Shown one piece after another: positions 41,698-50,506 of a DNA stretch of 64,000 nt. The stretch is from Streptomyces sp. NBC_00249 (lineage in GTDB: Bacteria > Actinomycetota > Actinomycetes > Streptomycetales > Streptomycetaceae): NCBI RefSeq assembly GCF_026342355.1, contig NZ_JAPEMV010000009.1, forward strand, positions 310,001-374,000, read 5' to 3'. Under the pieces are notes generated by a model, which saw nothing but the letters and a program-made list of their open reading frames with translations, was not told the origin of the DNA and did no database searches. The stretch's first letter is position 1. Each line of letters starts with the position of its first letter. The translations under genes and the position numbers were made by a program.

Positions 41698-43044
41698 ATG
41701 TCCGTTGAGAGTCTGAGACGGGCCGCGCGGGAGAGCGTGTCGGGTCTTCCGCGTGCCTTCTGGTGGCTGTGGGCGAGCACGCTCGTCAACCGGCTCGGGG
41801 CCTTCGTCGCCACGTTCATGACCTTGTACCTGACCCTCGACCGGGGCTACTCGGCCTCCTTCGCGGGGCTGGTGGTCGCCCTGCACGGGCTCGGCGGTGT
41901 GGTGTCCTCGCTGGTGGCGGGCGTGATGACGGACCGGCTGGGGCGGCGCCCGACGCTGCTCGCGGCGAACGTGTCCACCTCCCTGTCGGTGGCGCTGCTC
42001 GGGTTCATGGAGCACCCGGCGGCGATCGCGGCCGTGGCGCTGCTGGTCGGTATGGCCTCGAACGCCTCACGCCCGGCGGTCTCGGCGATGATGGCGGACA
42101 TCGTCCGCCCGGAGGACCGCGTACGGGCCTTCGCGCTCAACTACTGGGCCATCAACCTGGGCTTCGCGATCAGCGCGACGGTGGCGGGGCTGGTGGCGGA
42201 GTACAGCTACCTGGCCGGCTTCCTGGGCGAGGCGGCGCTCACGCTGGTCTGCGCGGTGCTGGTGTTCGTGAAGCTGCCGGAGTCGCGGCCGGCGAAGGAC
42301 GACACGGCGGCGGGTGCGGCGGCCGGGGCGGAGATCGGGCTGGGGACCGTGCTGCGGGACGGGCGCTTCATGGGCGTCGTCGGGCTGTCGTTCCTGATCT
42401 CGCTGGTCTTCACGCAGGGTTCGGTGGGGCTGCCGGTGGCGATGGGCGCGGCCGGTTTCTCGCCCGCGGACTACGGGCTGGCCGTCGCGGCGAACGGTGT
42501 GCTGATCGTCGTACTGCAGATCCCGGTGACGCGGTTCATCGAGCACCGGGACCCGCGCAAGCTGCTGGTGGTCTCGGCGCTGCTGGCGGGGTACGGGTTC
42601 GCGATGACGGCCTTCGCGGGGCCGCTGTGGGCGTACGCGGCGACCGTGTGCGTGTGGACGCTGGCGGAGATCGTGAACTCGCCGATCCAGATGGGGCTGG
42701 TGGTGCGGCTGTCGCCGGTGCACGGGCGCGGGCGCTACCAGGGCATGTACACGATGTCCTGGGCGGTGGCCTCGCTGGTGGCTCCGCTGATGGCGGGGCT
42801 GATCATCGACCGGCTGGGCGCGGACTGGCTCTGGGGGGCCACGGGGGTCCTGGGCACGGTGGCGGCGGCCGGGTACTGGGTGCTGATGCGGGGGCTGCCC
42901 GCGCAGGAGTCCGTGAAGGAGTCCGCGCAGGAGTCCGCGCAGGAGTCCGTGAAGAAGGGCGTGAAGGAGTCCGTCCGGGCGCCCGATGTGGATGCCGGTG
43001 CCGCCGCGCGGCCCGTGGCGGCGGCGGGGGCCGACGCGGCGTAG
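41698..43044 (+). CDS. MFS transporter with repetitive charged tail
   Basis: This 448-residue protein has twelve transmembrane helices and the major-facilitator motif GVMTDRLGRRPTLL between helices 2 and 3. It resembles drug/proton antiporters; the cargo is unknown. After the last helix (about 410) comes a ~40-residue tail made of repeated (A/V)QES and KESV units, encoded by a 12-bp tandem repeat at 42901-42978. I chose ATG 41698; an in-frame upstream start would add a non-conserved 15 residues. Confidence 0.88.
   Translation: MSVESLRRAARESVSGLPRAFWWLWASTLVNRLGAFVATFMTLYLTLDRGYSASFAGLVVALHGLGGVVSSLVAGVMTDRLGRRPTLLAANVSTSLSVALLGFMEHPAAIAAVALLVGMASNASRPAVSAMMADIVRPEDRVRAFALNYWAINLGFAISATVAGLVAEYSYLAGFLGEAALTLVCAVLVFVKLPESRPAKDDTAAGAAAGAEIGLGTVLRDGRFMGVVGLSFLISLVFTQGSVGLPVAMGAAGFSPADYGLAVAANGVLIVVLQIPVTRFIEHRDPRKLLVVSALLAGYGFAMTAFAGPLWAYAATVCVWTLAEIVNSPIQMGLVVRLSPVHGRGRYQGMYTMSWAVASLVAPLMAGLIIDRLGADWLWGATGVLGTVAAAGYWVLMRGLPAQESVKESAQESAQESVKKGVKESVRAPDVDAGAAARPVAAAGADAA
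42901..42978 (+). repeat. 12-bp coding tandem repeat in the MFS gene
   Basis: GCGCAGGAGTCC and GTGAAGGAGTCC units alternate head to tail, adding QES/KES tetrapeptides to the transporter's C-terminus. Confidence 0.8.
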
Positions 43045-43050
43045 GGCCCG

Positions 43051-43554
43051 TCAGGCCGGGCGGGTGAGGTGTTTGAAGGCGTCCAGGTTGTGGGTCGGTT
43101 CGCCGCGCGAGACGCGCCATTCGTACTCGCGCCGGATCGCGCTCGCGAAGCCCAGCTCCAGCAGGGTGTTGAAGGCACCGTCCGCCGCCTCCAGGACGGT
43201 GCCGAGCAGGCGGTCCAGGTCCTCCGGGGTGATCACCGAGAGGGGGAGGCGGGCCGTCAGGTAGACGTCGCCGAGCTGGTCGACGGCGTACGCCAGCCCG
43301 TACAGCTTGAGGTTGCGCTCCAGCAGCCAGCGGTGGACGCCGGCCTCGTTCTCGTCCGGGTGGCGGATGACGAAGGCGTTGACCGACAGGGAGTGCTTGC
43401 CGACCTTGAGCGAGCAGGTGGTGCTCAGCTTGCGGGTGCCGGGCAGCTGGACGACGTAGGAGCCCGGCGCGGGGCTCTCCCAGCTCAGCTCCGCGCCGTT
43501 CAGGGCGCTCTCGACGATCTCGGCGGTACCGGCGGTCCCGGCGGTGTCAGCCAT
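43051..43554 (-). CDS. YbjN-domain protein coupled to mshA
   Basis: This 167-residue soluble protein has the YbjN fold, related to type III secretion chaperones: SWESPAPGSYVVQLPG, HSLSVNAFVIRHPDENE, LYGLAYAVDQLGDVYL. Its start overlaps the end of mshA by 8 bases, so it is translated with it. The same order (mshA then a YbjN gene) occurs in mycobacteria, suggesting a conserved partnership with mycothiol synthesis; the role is unknown. ATG 43554 is chosen. Confidence 0.85.
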   Translation of the reverse strand: MADTAGTAGTAEIVESALNGAELSWESPAPGSYVVQLPGTRKLSTTCSLKVGKHSLSVNAFVIRHPDENEAGVHRWLLERNLKLYGLAYAVDQLGDVYLTARLPLSVITPEDLDRLLGTVLEAADGAFNTLLELGFASAIRREYEWRVSRGEPTHNLDAFKHLTRPA

Positions 43555-44929
43555 GGTGGGAGCGTACGCGACGGCGGTGATCATGCATGGCCGCGGTGTA
43601 CACGTCGGCCGTGCCGCTCGCGGCGGTGTCCCAGCCGAAGAACTGCGCGTGCCGGGCGGCCTGCGCGCCGAGCCGGGCCGTCAGCTGGGGGTCGTCGACG
43701 AAGCGGCGCAGCTCACGGGCGTAGTCGACCGGGTCGTGCCCGGGTACGAGGATCCCCGTCACGCCGTCGTTGACGGCGACGGGCAGTCCGCCCACCTCGG
43801 CGGCCAGCACCGGCGTACCGGTGGCCTGGGCTTCGAGGGCGACGAGCCCGAAGGACTCGCTGTAGGACGGCATGACCAGCACGGACGCCGCCCGGAACCA
43901 GTCGGCGAGCCCGTCCTGGCGGACCGGCGGGTGGAAGTGCACGAGGTCGGCGATGCCGAGCTTCGCGGCGAGCTTCTGCAGCCCCTCCGGCTTGGCGAGG
44001 CCGCTGCCGCTGGGGCCGCCGACGACGGGGACGAAGAGGCGCGAGCGCAGCGAGGGGTCGCGGTCGACGAGCTCGGCGACGGCGCGCAGCAGGATGTCGG
44101 GGGCCTTGAGGGGCTGGATGCGGCCCGCGAAGAGCGGGATGACGGCGTCCTGCGGCAGGCCGAGGCGGGCGCGGGCGGCGGCGCGGCCGTCGCCGACGGT
44201 GAAGCGGTCGAGGTTCACGCCGGGGTGGACGACGGCGACCTTGCCGGGGTCGGCCTCGTAGTGCCGTACGAGTTCGTCGGCCTCCTCGGCGGTGTTCGCG
44301 ATGAGGCGGTCGGCGGCGGCCACGATCTGGGTCTCGCCGATGACGCGGGCGGCGGGCTCGGGGGTGTCGCCCTCGGCGAGGGCGGCGTTCTTCACCTTGG
44401 CCATGGTGTGCATGGCGTGGACCAGGGGCACGCCCCAGCGTTCGGCGGCGAGCCAGCCGACGTGGCCGGAGAGCCAGTAATGGGAGTGGACGAGGTCGTA
44501 GTAGCCGGGGCGGTGTCCGGCCCAGGCCTGCATGACTCCGTGGGTGAAGGCGCACAGCTGCGCCGGGAGCTCCTCCTTGGCGAGGCCCTCGTAGGGGCCC
44601 GCGTCCACGTGCCGTACGAGGACGCCGGGCGCGAGCTCGACGGCGGGCGGCAGTCCGCCGGTGGTCGCGCGGGTGAAGATCTCGACCTCGATGTTGATCG
44701 CGGCGAGGCGTTTGGCGAGTTCGACGATGTAGACGTTCATCCCGCCGGCGTCGCCGGTGCCGGGCTGGTGCAGCGGTGAGGTGTGCACGCTGAGCATGGC
44801 CACGCGGCGAGGCTTGCGGTGGTGGCCGACGGCGGGCAGGCGCAGCCGGGGCGGGTCGTGGCGGGTGCCGCGGGCGGCGGCGATGCGGCCGCTGATGCTG
44901 CCGCCGAGACGGGACACGTACTGGCTCAA
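43547..44929 (-). CDS. mshA: D-inositol-3-phosphate glycosyltransferase (mycothiol synthesis)
   Basis: This 460-residue GT4 enzyme transfers N-acetylglucosamine to inositol-3-phosphate, the first step of mycothiol synthesis. Motifs VAMLSVHTSPLHQPGTGDAG, GGMNVYIVELA, VHSHYWLSGHVG and YSESFGLVALEAQATG are diagnostic. The start is probably TTG 44929 (TTG AGC CAG TAC GTG), giving the MSQYVSRL beginning known in relatives; GAGAGGAA precedes it. The open frame continues upstream to 46105 but that part is antisense to a methyltransferase gene. Confidence 0.93.
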   Translation of the reverse strand: MSQYVSRLGGSISGRIAAARGTRHDPPRLRLPAVGHHRKPRRVAMLSVHTSPLHQPGTGDAGGMNVYIVELAKRLAAINIEVEIFTRATTGGLPPAVELAPGVLVRHVDAGPYEGLAKEELPAQLCAFTHGVMQAWAGHRPGYYDLVHSHYWLSGHVGWLAAERWGVPLVHAMHTMAKVKNAALAEGDTPEPAARVIGETQIVAAADRLIANTAEEADELVRHYEADPGKVAVVHPGVNLDRFTVGDGRAAARARLGLPQDAVIPLFAGRIQPLKAPDILLRAVAELVDRDPSLRSRLFVPVVGGPSGSGLAKPEGLQKLAAKLGIADLVHFHPPVRQDGLADWFRAASVLVMPSYSESFGLVALEAQATGTPVLAAEVGGLPVAVNDGVTGILVPGHDPVDYARELRRFVDDPQLTARLGAQAARHAQFFGWDTAASGTADVYTAAMHDHRRRVRSHHG

Positions 44930-45166
44930 GGGAGCAGTTCCTCTCGCTCGGACGACGGGCTCGGACGACGGTCGGTCGAGGCTCGGACGACGGGCACGGA
45001 CGGGACGGACGCTCATGCCGTGGGGCGGCATGACTGCGGGAGCGCGGTCGGCGCTCTGCAAGGAGTGCAACCCGGACGGCCGTGCCGCGCATTCCGGGGC
45101 ACTGGAATTTCCTTCTCGGTTTGCAGGATTTTTATCTGGCGCGGGCGCTCCGCTTACGCTCCCCCC

Positions 45167-45979
45167 ATGGTCTCCCGCAGCACTCCGCCGCCCCCGAAGC
45201 GCCCTGTCGGCACCGTGACGCGCGGGACCACGAACCCGAACCGGCTGCGCCGCATGGACCGCTGGATCGCCGCCACGCACGGGGCCGCGCTGCGCCGGGC
45301 CGACGCGCCGGTGGCGGTGGACCTGGGGTACGGGGCCGCGCCCTGGACGGCGGTGGAGCTGCTGGGGCGGCTGCGGCGGGAGGCGCCCGCCGTACGGGTG
45401 GTCGGCATCGAGATCGAGCCGGCGCGGGTGGCGGGGGCCAAGCCGTACGAGCGGGAGGGGCTGTCCTTCCGGCACGGGGGCTTCGAGGTGCCGCTGGACG
45501 GCGGGGAGCGCCCGGCGCTGATCCGCGCGGCGAACGTACTGCGCCAGTACGACGAGGAGCAGGTGGCCCGGGTGTGGGAGCTGCTGTGCGGGCGGCTGGC
45601 GCCGGGCGGGCTGCTCGTCGAGGGGACGTGCGACGAGATCGGGCGGCGGCACGTGTGGGTGGCGCTGGGTCCCGAGGGGCCGCGGACGGTGACGTTCGCG
45701 ACCCGGCTGGGTTCGCTGGAGCGGCCCTCGGACCTGGCGGAGCGGCTGCCGAAGGCGCTGATCCACCGGAACGTGCCGGGTGAGCCGGTGCACGCGTTCC
45801 TGCGGGACTTCGACCGGGCGTGGGCGGCGGCGGCCCCGTACGCCTCCTACGGGGCGCGGCAGCGGTGGATCCGGACGGCGCGGGCGCTGTCGGGGAACTG
45901 GCCGCTCGCGGACGGGCCGGGGCGGTGGCGGCAGGGGGAACTGACGGTGCGGTGGGAGGCGTTGCGCCCGGCGGAGTGA
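45167..45979 (+). CDS. Class I SAM-dependent methyltransferase-like protein
   Basis: This 270-residue protein has a Rossmann-type motif I variant AVDLGYGAAPWTAVELLG and RVVGIEIEPARVAGA, then LIRAANVLRQYDEEQVARVW and LAPGGLLVEGTCDE. These fit a class I methyltransferase, although motif I is GYGAAP instead of GxGxG. Substrate unknown. ATG 45167 lies 6 nt after TACGCT. It is divergent from mshA. Confidence 0.78.
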   Translation: MVSRSTPPPPKRPVGTVTRGTTNPNRLRRMDRWIAATHGAALRRADAPVAVDLGYGAAPWTAVELLGRLRREAPAVRVVGIEIEPARVAGAKPYEREGLSFRHGGFEVPLDGGERPALIRAANVLRQYDEEQVARVWELLCGRLAPGGLLVEGTCDEIGRRHVWVALGPEGPRTVTFATRLGSLERPSDLAERLPKALIHRNVPGEPVHAFLRDFDRAWAAAAPYASYGARQRWIRTARALSGNWPLADGPGRWRQGELTVRWEALRPAE

Positions 45980-46156
45980 ATGTCGCCGTGTGGGGAACCG
46001 GGGGTTGGGGCGGCCCGTTGAGTCGTCAGGGATGGGCGGGGAGTGAGCGGTCATGATCGGAGCGGCATCCGGAGGGTGTTGGAATTCACCGAGTCGTGGC
46101 ACCATCCCGGAGACAGTGCAAAGTTACTGATGAATAGTCAGATCTGATGTCAAGTG

Positions 46157-47317
46157 ATGTCGGCTCTGACCGGGGCGCCTGGGGGAGCCATGGGGACCGC
46201 GAAGCGTGTGTCGCGAGCATCGTCTCGTCGGCAGGGAGTGTCCGCGCTGACACTGCTGTGCGCGATGGCGATACTGACGGCCCCCGGGCTCGCGGTGGGC
46301 AGTGCGTACGCCGCTCCGGGCGCGCCCTCGGCTCCGACGGCCCCCGTCGACCCGGCACCGCCGGCCGCCGCCGCACCCGGGGCGAAGTCGCTGGAGCAGG
46401 TCCACAAGGAGATAGAGGACCTCTACCGGCAGGCCGGCTCCGCGACGGACGCGTACAACCTCGCGGAGAGCGAGACCAAGGCGCAGAGCGAGCGGATCGT
46501 CGAGATCGCCAAGCTGGTGGTGGCGGGCCAGGACCGCATCGCGGGCCTGAAGGACCGCGCGGGCGCCGCCGCCCGCGCCCAGTACCGCTCGGGCGGACTG
46601 CCGCCGGGCGCGGCGCTGGCCCTGAGCGACAGCCCGAGCGCCTTCCTCGACGGGGCGGGCCGGCTGCGGCAGGGCGAGAAGGCCACCACGGACCTGCTGT
46701 CCGAACTGAACCGGACCCAGACGGACTTGGAGCGGTACGCCAAGGACGCGGGCGCCATCTGGCAGAAGATGGAGGAGAACCGGGTCAAGAAGGAAGCCGC
46801 CAAGAAGGAGATCGAGGACAAGATCAAGGCGGCGGAGGCCCTGGAGAACAGGCTGGCGGCCGAGGAGAAGGCGCGGCTGCTCCAGCTGGAGCAGGAAGCC
46901 CAGTACAGGGCGCAGACGGCCTGGCTGTCGACGGGCGCGATGAAGGACGTCAAGGGCTCGGCGACGGACGCGGGGAAGCGGGCCGTGCAGTTCGCCACCG
47001 CGCAGATGGGGAAGCCGTACGTCTGGGGCGCCGTGGGGCCGGACTCCTTCGACTGCTCCGGGCTGACGTCCAAGGCGTGGCTCGCGGCGGGGCGGGGCAT
47101 CCCGCGGACCTCGCAGGAGCAGCTGCGGCTGCTGCCGAAGGTCGCGGTGAAGGACATGCGGCCGGGCGATCTGATCATCTACTTCGACGACGCGAGCCAT
47201 GTCGGGATGTACGTCGGTGACGGCGCGATGGTCCACGCCCCGCGGCCGGGGCGCAACGTGACGATGGCGGGCGTGGGCTCGATGCCGATCAAGGCCGTGG
47301 TCCGCCCCGACGCGTAA
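46157..47317 (+). CDS. NlpC/P60 peptidoglycan endopeptidase with coiled coil
   Basis: This ~386-residue secreted protein has a signal peptide ending near AVGSAYAAPG, a long helical coiled coil (about 75-265, many EKA/KKE segments) and a C-terminal NlpC/P60 domain with catalytic Cys in DSFDCSGLTSKAWLAA and His in SHVGMYVGDGAMVHAP. This RipA-like layout belongs to D-Glu-meso-DAP/LL-DAP hydrolases acting in growth or spore walls. ATG 46157 follows GTG 46154; either could be used. I looked for a cyclic-di-AMP riboswitch upstream and saw none. Confidence 0.9.
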   Translation: MSALTGAPGGAMGTAKRVSRASSRRQGVSALTLLCAMAILTAPGLAVGSAYAAPGAPSAPTAPVDPAPPAAAAPGAKSLEQVHKEIEDLYRQAGSATDAYNLAESETKAQSERIVEIAKLVVAGQDRIAGLKDRAGAAARAQYRSGGLPPGAALALSDSPSAFLDGAGRLRQGEKATTDLLSELNRTQTDLERYAKDAGAIWQKMEENRVKKEAAKKEIEDKIKAAEALENRLAAEEKARLLQLEQEAQYRAQTAWLSTGAMKDVKGSATDAGKRAVQFATAQMGKPYVWGAVGPDSFDCSGLTSKAWLAAGRGIPRTSQEQLRLLPKVAVKDMRPGDLIIYFDDASHVGMYVGDGAMVHAPRPGRNVTMAGVGSMPIKAVVRPDA

Positions 47318-47545
47318 GCCCTGGCCGGGCGGGTTGGGGGGGCGGGTCGCTGCCCGGTCTCCCCGGGCCGGCCCGGGCCCGGCTCGTGGAGGTGCGGGTA
47401 TCTCGGTGGGCGGGACGGGTCGTGGAGGTCTCGTGACGTTGGTCATCCCTTCGGCCCGGTTTTCCCCCGCGATAACGGCATATGACGGCGGCCCTCCCCC
47501 GGCAGCCATTCCGCTCGCCCGTACCGGCCCGCTAGGGTCGGGCGC

Positions 47546-48850
47546 ATGAGCGCACCCTCGGGGGGAGGGAAGGAACCGGAGACCATGCCCGTACCCGTAC
47601 CGAGGCAGAGGGACATCCCCGCCCCGGAGGGCGGTCCGGCGGTTCCCCCCGTCACCCTCGCGCCGCCCGGCCCCGCGTCACTGACCCTCCTGGTGATCGG
47701 CGAGGACCCCGCGGGCGGCCTCACCGTCCCCGAGATCCTCGACGCCGACGGCCACCACCGCATCCGGCTGCGCAGTGCCCGCAACCTCACCGAGGCCGCC
47801 CGCCTGCTCACGCCGGACGTGCACTGCGTGCTGCTCGACCTGTCCCTGCCCGGCGCCGCGGGCGACGACTCCGGCGACGGCCTGGCCACCCTGCGCGAGG
47901 TCCTTCGTATCGCGCCCCGCCACGCCGTCCTCGTCCTCACCGCCGAGGCCGATGCGGACCGCGCCGCCGAGGCCGTCCGCGTGGGCGCGCAGGACTTCCT
48001 CTTCCGCGACGAGCTCGACGGCCGGCTGCTGAGCCGCGCCATCCGCTACGCGGTGGAGAGAAAGCGGGCGGACATCGCCCAGTACAAGCTTGCAGAATCG
48101 AAACTGCGCGCCCAGGAGAACGCCCGTCTCGAACGCGGCCTGCTCCCCACCCCGCTCCTGGAGGGCTCCGACCTGCGGTTCGCCGCCCGCTACCGCCCCG
48201 GCCGCAGCCGGGCCCTGCTCGGCGGGGACTTCTACGACACCGTCCGCACCCCCGACGGCACCGTCCACGCCATGATCGGCGACGTCTGCGGCCACGGCCC
48301 CGACGAAGCGGCCCTCGGCGTCGAGCTGCGCATCGCCTGGCGGGCCCTGACCCTGGCCGGGCTGTGCGGGGACGACCTGCTCTCCACCCTCCAGGAGGTC
48401 CTGGAGGTCGAGCGCCCCTGCGAGGAGATCTTCGCGACCCTGTGCACGGTGGACATCGCCCCGGACGGCCGCCGTGCGGGCCTATGCCTGGCGGGCCACC
48501 CGGCCCCGCTCATATCCCGGCCGGGCCGCCCCGCGCGGCTCCTCCCGTACGAGAACAGCGGTCCGGCGCTCGGGCTGCTGCCCCGGGCCCGCTGGCCCCG
48601 CCGCCAGGTCGAACTGGGCGGCACCTGGAGCCTGATGATGTACACCGACGGCCTCATCGAGGGCCGCATCGGCGAGGGCCGTGAGCGCCTCGGGCAGGAC
48701 GGCATGGTCGAGATGATCAACCGCCACCTGAACGACGGCCTGAGCGGCGAGAGCCTGCTGGAGGCCTCCGTCACCGAGGCCCGCCGCCTCAACGGCGGCG
48801 AGCTCACCGACGACGTCGCCGTCGTCCTGCTCTCCCGCGCGGCGGGCTGA
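47546..48850 (+). CDS. Receiver-PP2C (SpoIIE/RsbU-type) phosphatase
   Basis: This 434-residue protein has a receiver domain (about 45-165, phosphoacceptor in CVLLDLSLPG) followed by a coiled linker and a PP2C phosphatase domain with metal motifs LLGGDFYDTV, IGDVCGHGPDEA and MMYTDGLIEGR. Such proteins dephosphorylate anti-anti-sigma factors. A Pro-rich tail precedes the receiver. ATG 47546 is exactly 7 nt after TAGGGT (47533-47538). No kinase or sigma-factor partner lies next to it. Confidence 0.9.
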   Translation: MSAPSGGGKEPETMPVPVPRQRDIPAPEGGPAVPPVTLAPPGPASLTLLVIGEDPAGGLTVPEILDADGHHRIRLRSARNLTEAARLLTPDVHCVLLDLSLPGAAGDDSGDGLATLREVLRIAPRHAVLVLTAEADADRAAEAVRVGAQDFLFRDELDGRLLSRAIRYAVERKRADIAQYKLAESKLRAQENARLERGLLPTPLLEGSDLRFAARYRPGRSRALLGGDFYDTVRTPDGTVHAMIGDVCGHGPDEAALGVELRIAWRALTLAGLCGDDLLSTLQEVLEVERPCEEIFATLCTVDIAPDGRRAGLCLAGHPAPLISRPGRPARLLPYENSGPALGLLPRARWPRRQVELGGTWSLMMYTDGLIEGRIGEGRERLGQDGMVEMINRHLNDGLSGESLLEASVTEARRLNGGELTDDVAVVLLSRAAG

Positions 48851-48870
48851 CGGCAGAGCGCCTGGACGGC

Positions 48871-49218
48871 CTAGCGGCCGCCGTTGTAGGGGCCGTACGG
48901 TCCGTCGCTGCTGCTACCGCCCTTGCGGCGGCCGCCGCGCCCGCCCGAGACCTGCTTGAGGGCGGGCCGGACGTCGACCATGAACACGATGCTGGCGACC
49001 AGGCCCGCGAGCGTCAGGAACCAGAACGTCGCGAGGAACACGTCGACGACGACCGTCATCCCGAGGACGACCAGCCAGAAGGTCTTGGTCTGCTTGTCGG
49101 CCGCCCGGTAGGCGTCCTCACGCGGTACGGCGGCGAGGACGAAGGCCACCACGGCCAGCAGCAGCATCGCGTAGCCGAACAGCGGGAGCACACCGTCTTT
49201 GAAACCTTGCATGAGCAT
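48871..49218 (-). CDS. DUF2516 membrane protein
   Basis: This 115-residue protein has three hydrophobic segments (LFGYAMLLLAVVAFVLAAV, a second near 48-65, LTLAGLVASIVFMVDV) and a Gly/Arg/Ser tail. It matches the actinobacterial DUF2516 family. In mycobacteria the homologue lies beside the heparin-binding haemagglutinin gene, and an HbhA-like gene is next here too. ATG 49218 or 49212 may be the start. Confidence 0.83.
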   Translation of the reverse strand: MLMQGFKDGVLPLFGYAMLLLAVVAFVLAAVPREDAYRAADKQTKTFWLVVLGMTVVVDVFLATFWFLTLAGLVASIVFMVDVRPALKQVSGGRGGRRKGGSSSDGPYGPYNGGR

Positions 49219-49240
49219 CGACTCGACCGCCTTCTCGCAT

Positions 49241-49276
49241 CTGCCGCACCTGCCGCACCTGCCGCACCTGCCGCAC
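49241..49276. repeat. 9-bp tandem repeat, four perfect copies
   Basis: CTGCCGCAC is repeated exactly four times, 20-60 bases upstream of the DUF2516 gene. Confidence 0.85.
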
Positions 49277-49361
49277 CTGCCTCCACGCTACCGCCGGAGC
49301 CACGGTGCGAAACGGGAACGGGCCGGACACCACGCGGGTGCCCGGCCCGCTCACGAACCGA

Positions 49362-49925
49362 TCAGCTCTCTTCGCCGGGCACGGCGGCGGCCTTCTTGGC
49401 CGTGCTCTTGCGCGCGGTGGTCCGCTTCGCGGCCGGCTTCTCCTCGGCGGAAGCCCCGTCGGCGGACGCCTCGGACGGCGCCCGCTCGGCCTCCGGCTCC
49501 ACGGCCCCGGCGATGTCGACGATCTCCTCGGCGACCTCGCCGCGCCAGCCCCGTACGGCCTGCTCGCCGCGCTCGGCGACCTTGTCGTAGGTCTCCTTGG
49601 CCCGTACGGCGTACTCGGCGGCCACGCCGACGCCGCGCAGCGCCAGGTCCTGGGCGGTCTCGCCCAGCTTCTTCGGGTCGATCGCCCCGAAGACCTCGGC
49701 GACCTTGGCGGTGACCGCCTCCTGCGCCTCCTTGGCCTTCTCCTGCACGACCTTCGGGTCGGTGTTCTTCACGGCCTCGATGCGCGCGGGGGCCTCGGCA
49801 CGCAGCTGCTCGATGAGCCCGGGCACCTTCTTGGCCTGCTCGACGGCGAGGTCGGCGGTGCCGGCGGCGAAGTAGAGCGGGGTGGGGTCGGTGAGGGTCT
49901 TCTTCAGGTCATCGGCGATGGCCAT
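49362..49925 (-). CDS. HbhA-like helical protein with Lys/Ala-rich tail
   Basis: This 187-residue, largely helical protein has an amphipathic core (DLAVEQAKKVPGLIEQL, KVVQEKAKEAQEAVTAKVAE) and a C-terminus with KPAAKRTTARKSTAKKAAA. This resembles the mycobacterial heparin-binding haemagglutinin, whose Lys/Pro-rich tail binds sulfated sugars and whose body binds lipid. Gene context (XRE regulator upstream, DUF2516 downstream) supports the relation. A cytoplasmic or membrane-surface role is more likely than adhesion in a soil organism. Start ATG 49925. Confidence 0.78.
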   Translation of the reverse strand: MAIADDLKKTLTDPTPLYFAAGTADLAVEQAKKVPGLIEQLRAEAPARIEAVKNTDPKVVQEKAKEAQEAVTAKVAEVFGAIDPKKLGETAQDLALRGVGVAAEYAVRAKETYDKVAERGEQAVRGWRGEVAEEIVDIAGAVEPEAERAPSEASADGASAEEKPAAKRTTARKSTAKKAAAVPGEES

Positions 49926-49948
49926 GTGCTGGTCCTCCCGGATCACAG

Positions 49949-50368
49949 TCAACTACTCGTAGGGGGCATCGCGGTGTCGTCGGACCCGGTGTCGTCGGAC
50001 CCGGCGCCTGCGGCCGCTTCCTCCAGCGCGTTCTCCTTGCGGAACGAGTCGTAGATCTGGAGCAGCACCTGCTTCTGCCGCTCGTTGATCGACGGGTCCG
50101 AGAGGATGACGGCCCGCGTCTCCACCTCGTCCCGGTCCCGCTCGTCGAGGATGCCGGCCTGCACGTACAGCGTCTCCGCGGAGATCCGCAGCGCCTTGGC
50201 CAGCTGCTGGAGGATGTCCGCGCTCGGCTTGCGCAGCCCGCGCTCGATCTGGCTCAGGTACGGATTCGACACCCCCGCGGCGTCGGCCAGCTGCCGAAGC
50301 GAGAGCTGGGCCTGCCGCCGCTGCTCGCGGAGGTATTCGCCGAGGTTTCCGACGTTGAGCGATGCCAT
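49949..50368 (-). CDS. XRE-family helix-turn-helix regulator
   Basis: This 139-residue regulator has an N-terminal XRE HTH (about 8-62: LGEYLREQRRQAQLSLRQLA, SNPYLSQIERGLRKPS) followed by a helical tail with ERDEVETRAVILSDPSINER. It lies upstream of the HbhA-like gene with a 23-base gap and may control it. I chose ATG 50368. A perfect palindrome (50398-50417) just upstream overlaps the likely promoter and suggests autoregulation. Confidence 0.88.
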   Translation of the reverse strand: MASLNVGNLGEYLREQRRQAQLSLRQLADAAGVSNPYLSQIERGLRKPSADILQQLAKALRISAETLYVQAGILDERDRDEVETRAVILSDPSINERQKQVLLQIYDSFRKENALEEAAAGAGSDDTGSDDTAMPPTSS

Positions 50369-50397
50369 GCCCCGATCCTGCCGCACCGTGCTAACTA

Positions 50398-50417
50398 TTG
50401 CAAGCGCCTGCTTGCAA
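50398..50417. promoter_or_regulatory. Perfect palindromic operator candidate upstream of the XRE gene
   Basis: TTGCAAGC and GCTTGCAA flank a 4-base centre (GCCT), 30 bases upstream of the XRE start. On the minus strand a TAGTTA hexamer (50392-50397) follows it directly, so a bound protein would cover the promoter. Confidence 0.65.
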
Positions 50418-50506
50418 AAGCTCCCACCCCGTCTCCGGCGGTGCATGGGCTGACGCCACGCGGTCCTCGCCGCTGCCCCGGAACCAGCCGGAGTCGTTGC
50501 CCAAGG

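Noticed and set aside
44930..46105. N-terminal extension of mshA
   Set aside because: It is antisense to the methyltransferase gene (45167-45979) and rich in Pro/Arg without motifs.
46030..46156. Possible cyclic-di-AMP riboswitch before the NlpC/P60 gene
   Set aside because: Such switches precede some Streptomyces wall hydrolases, but the conserved sequence blocks are not present here.
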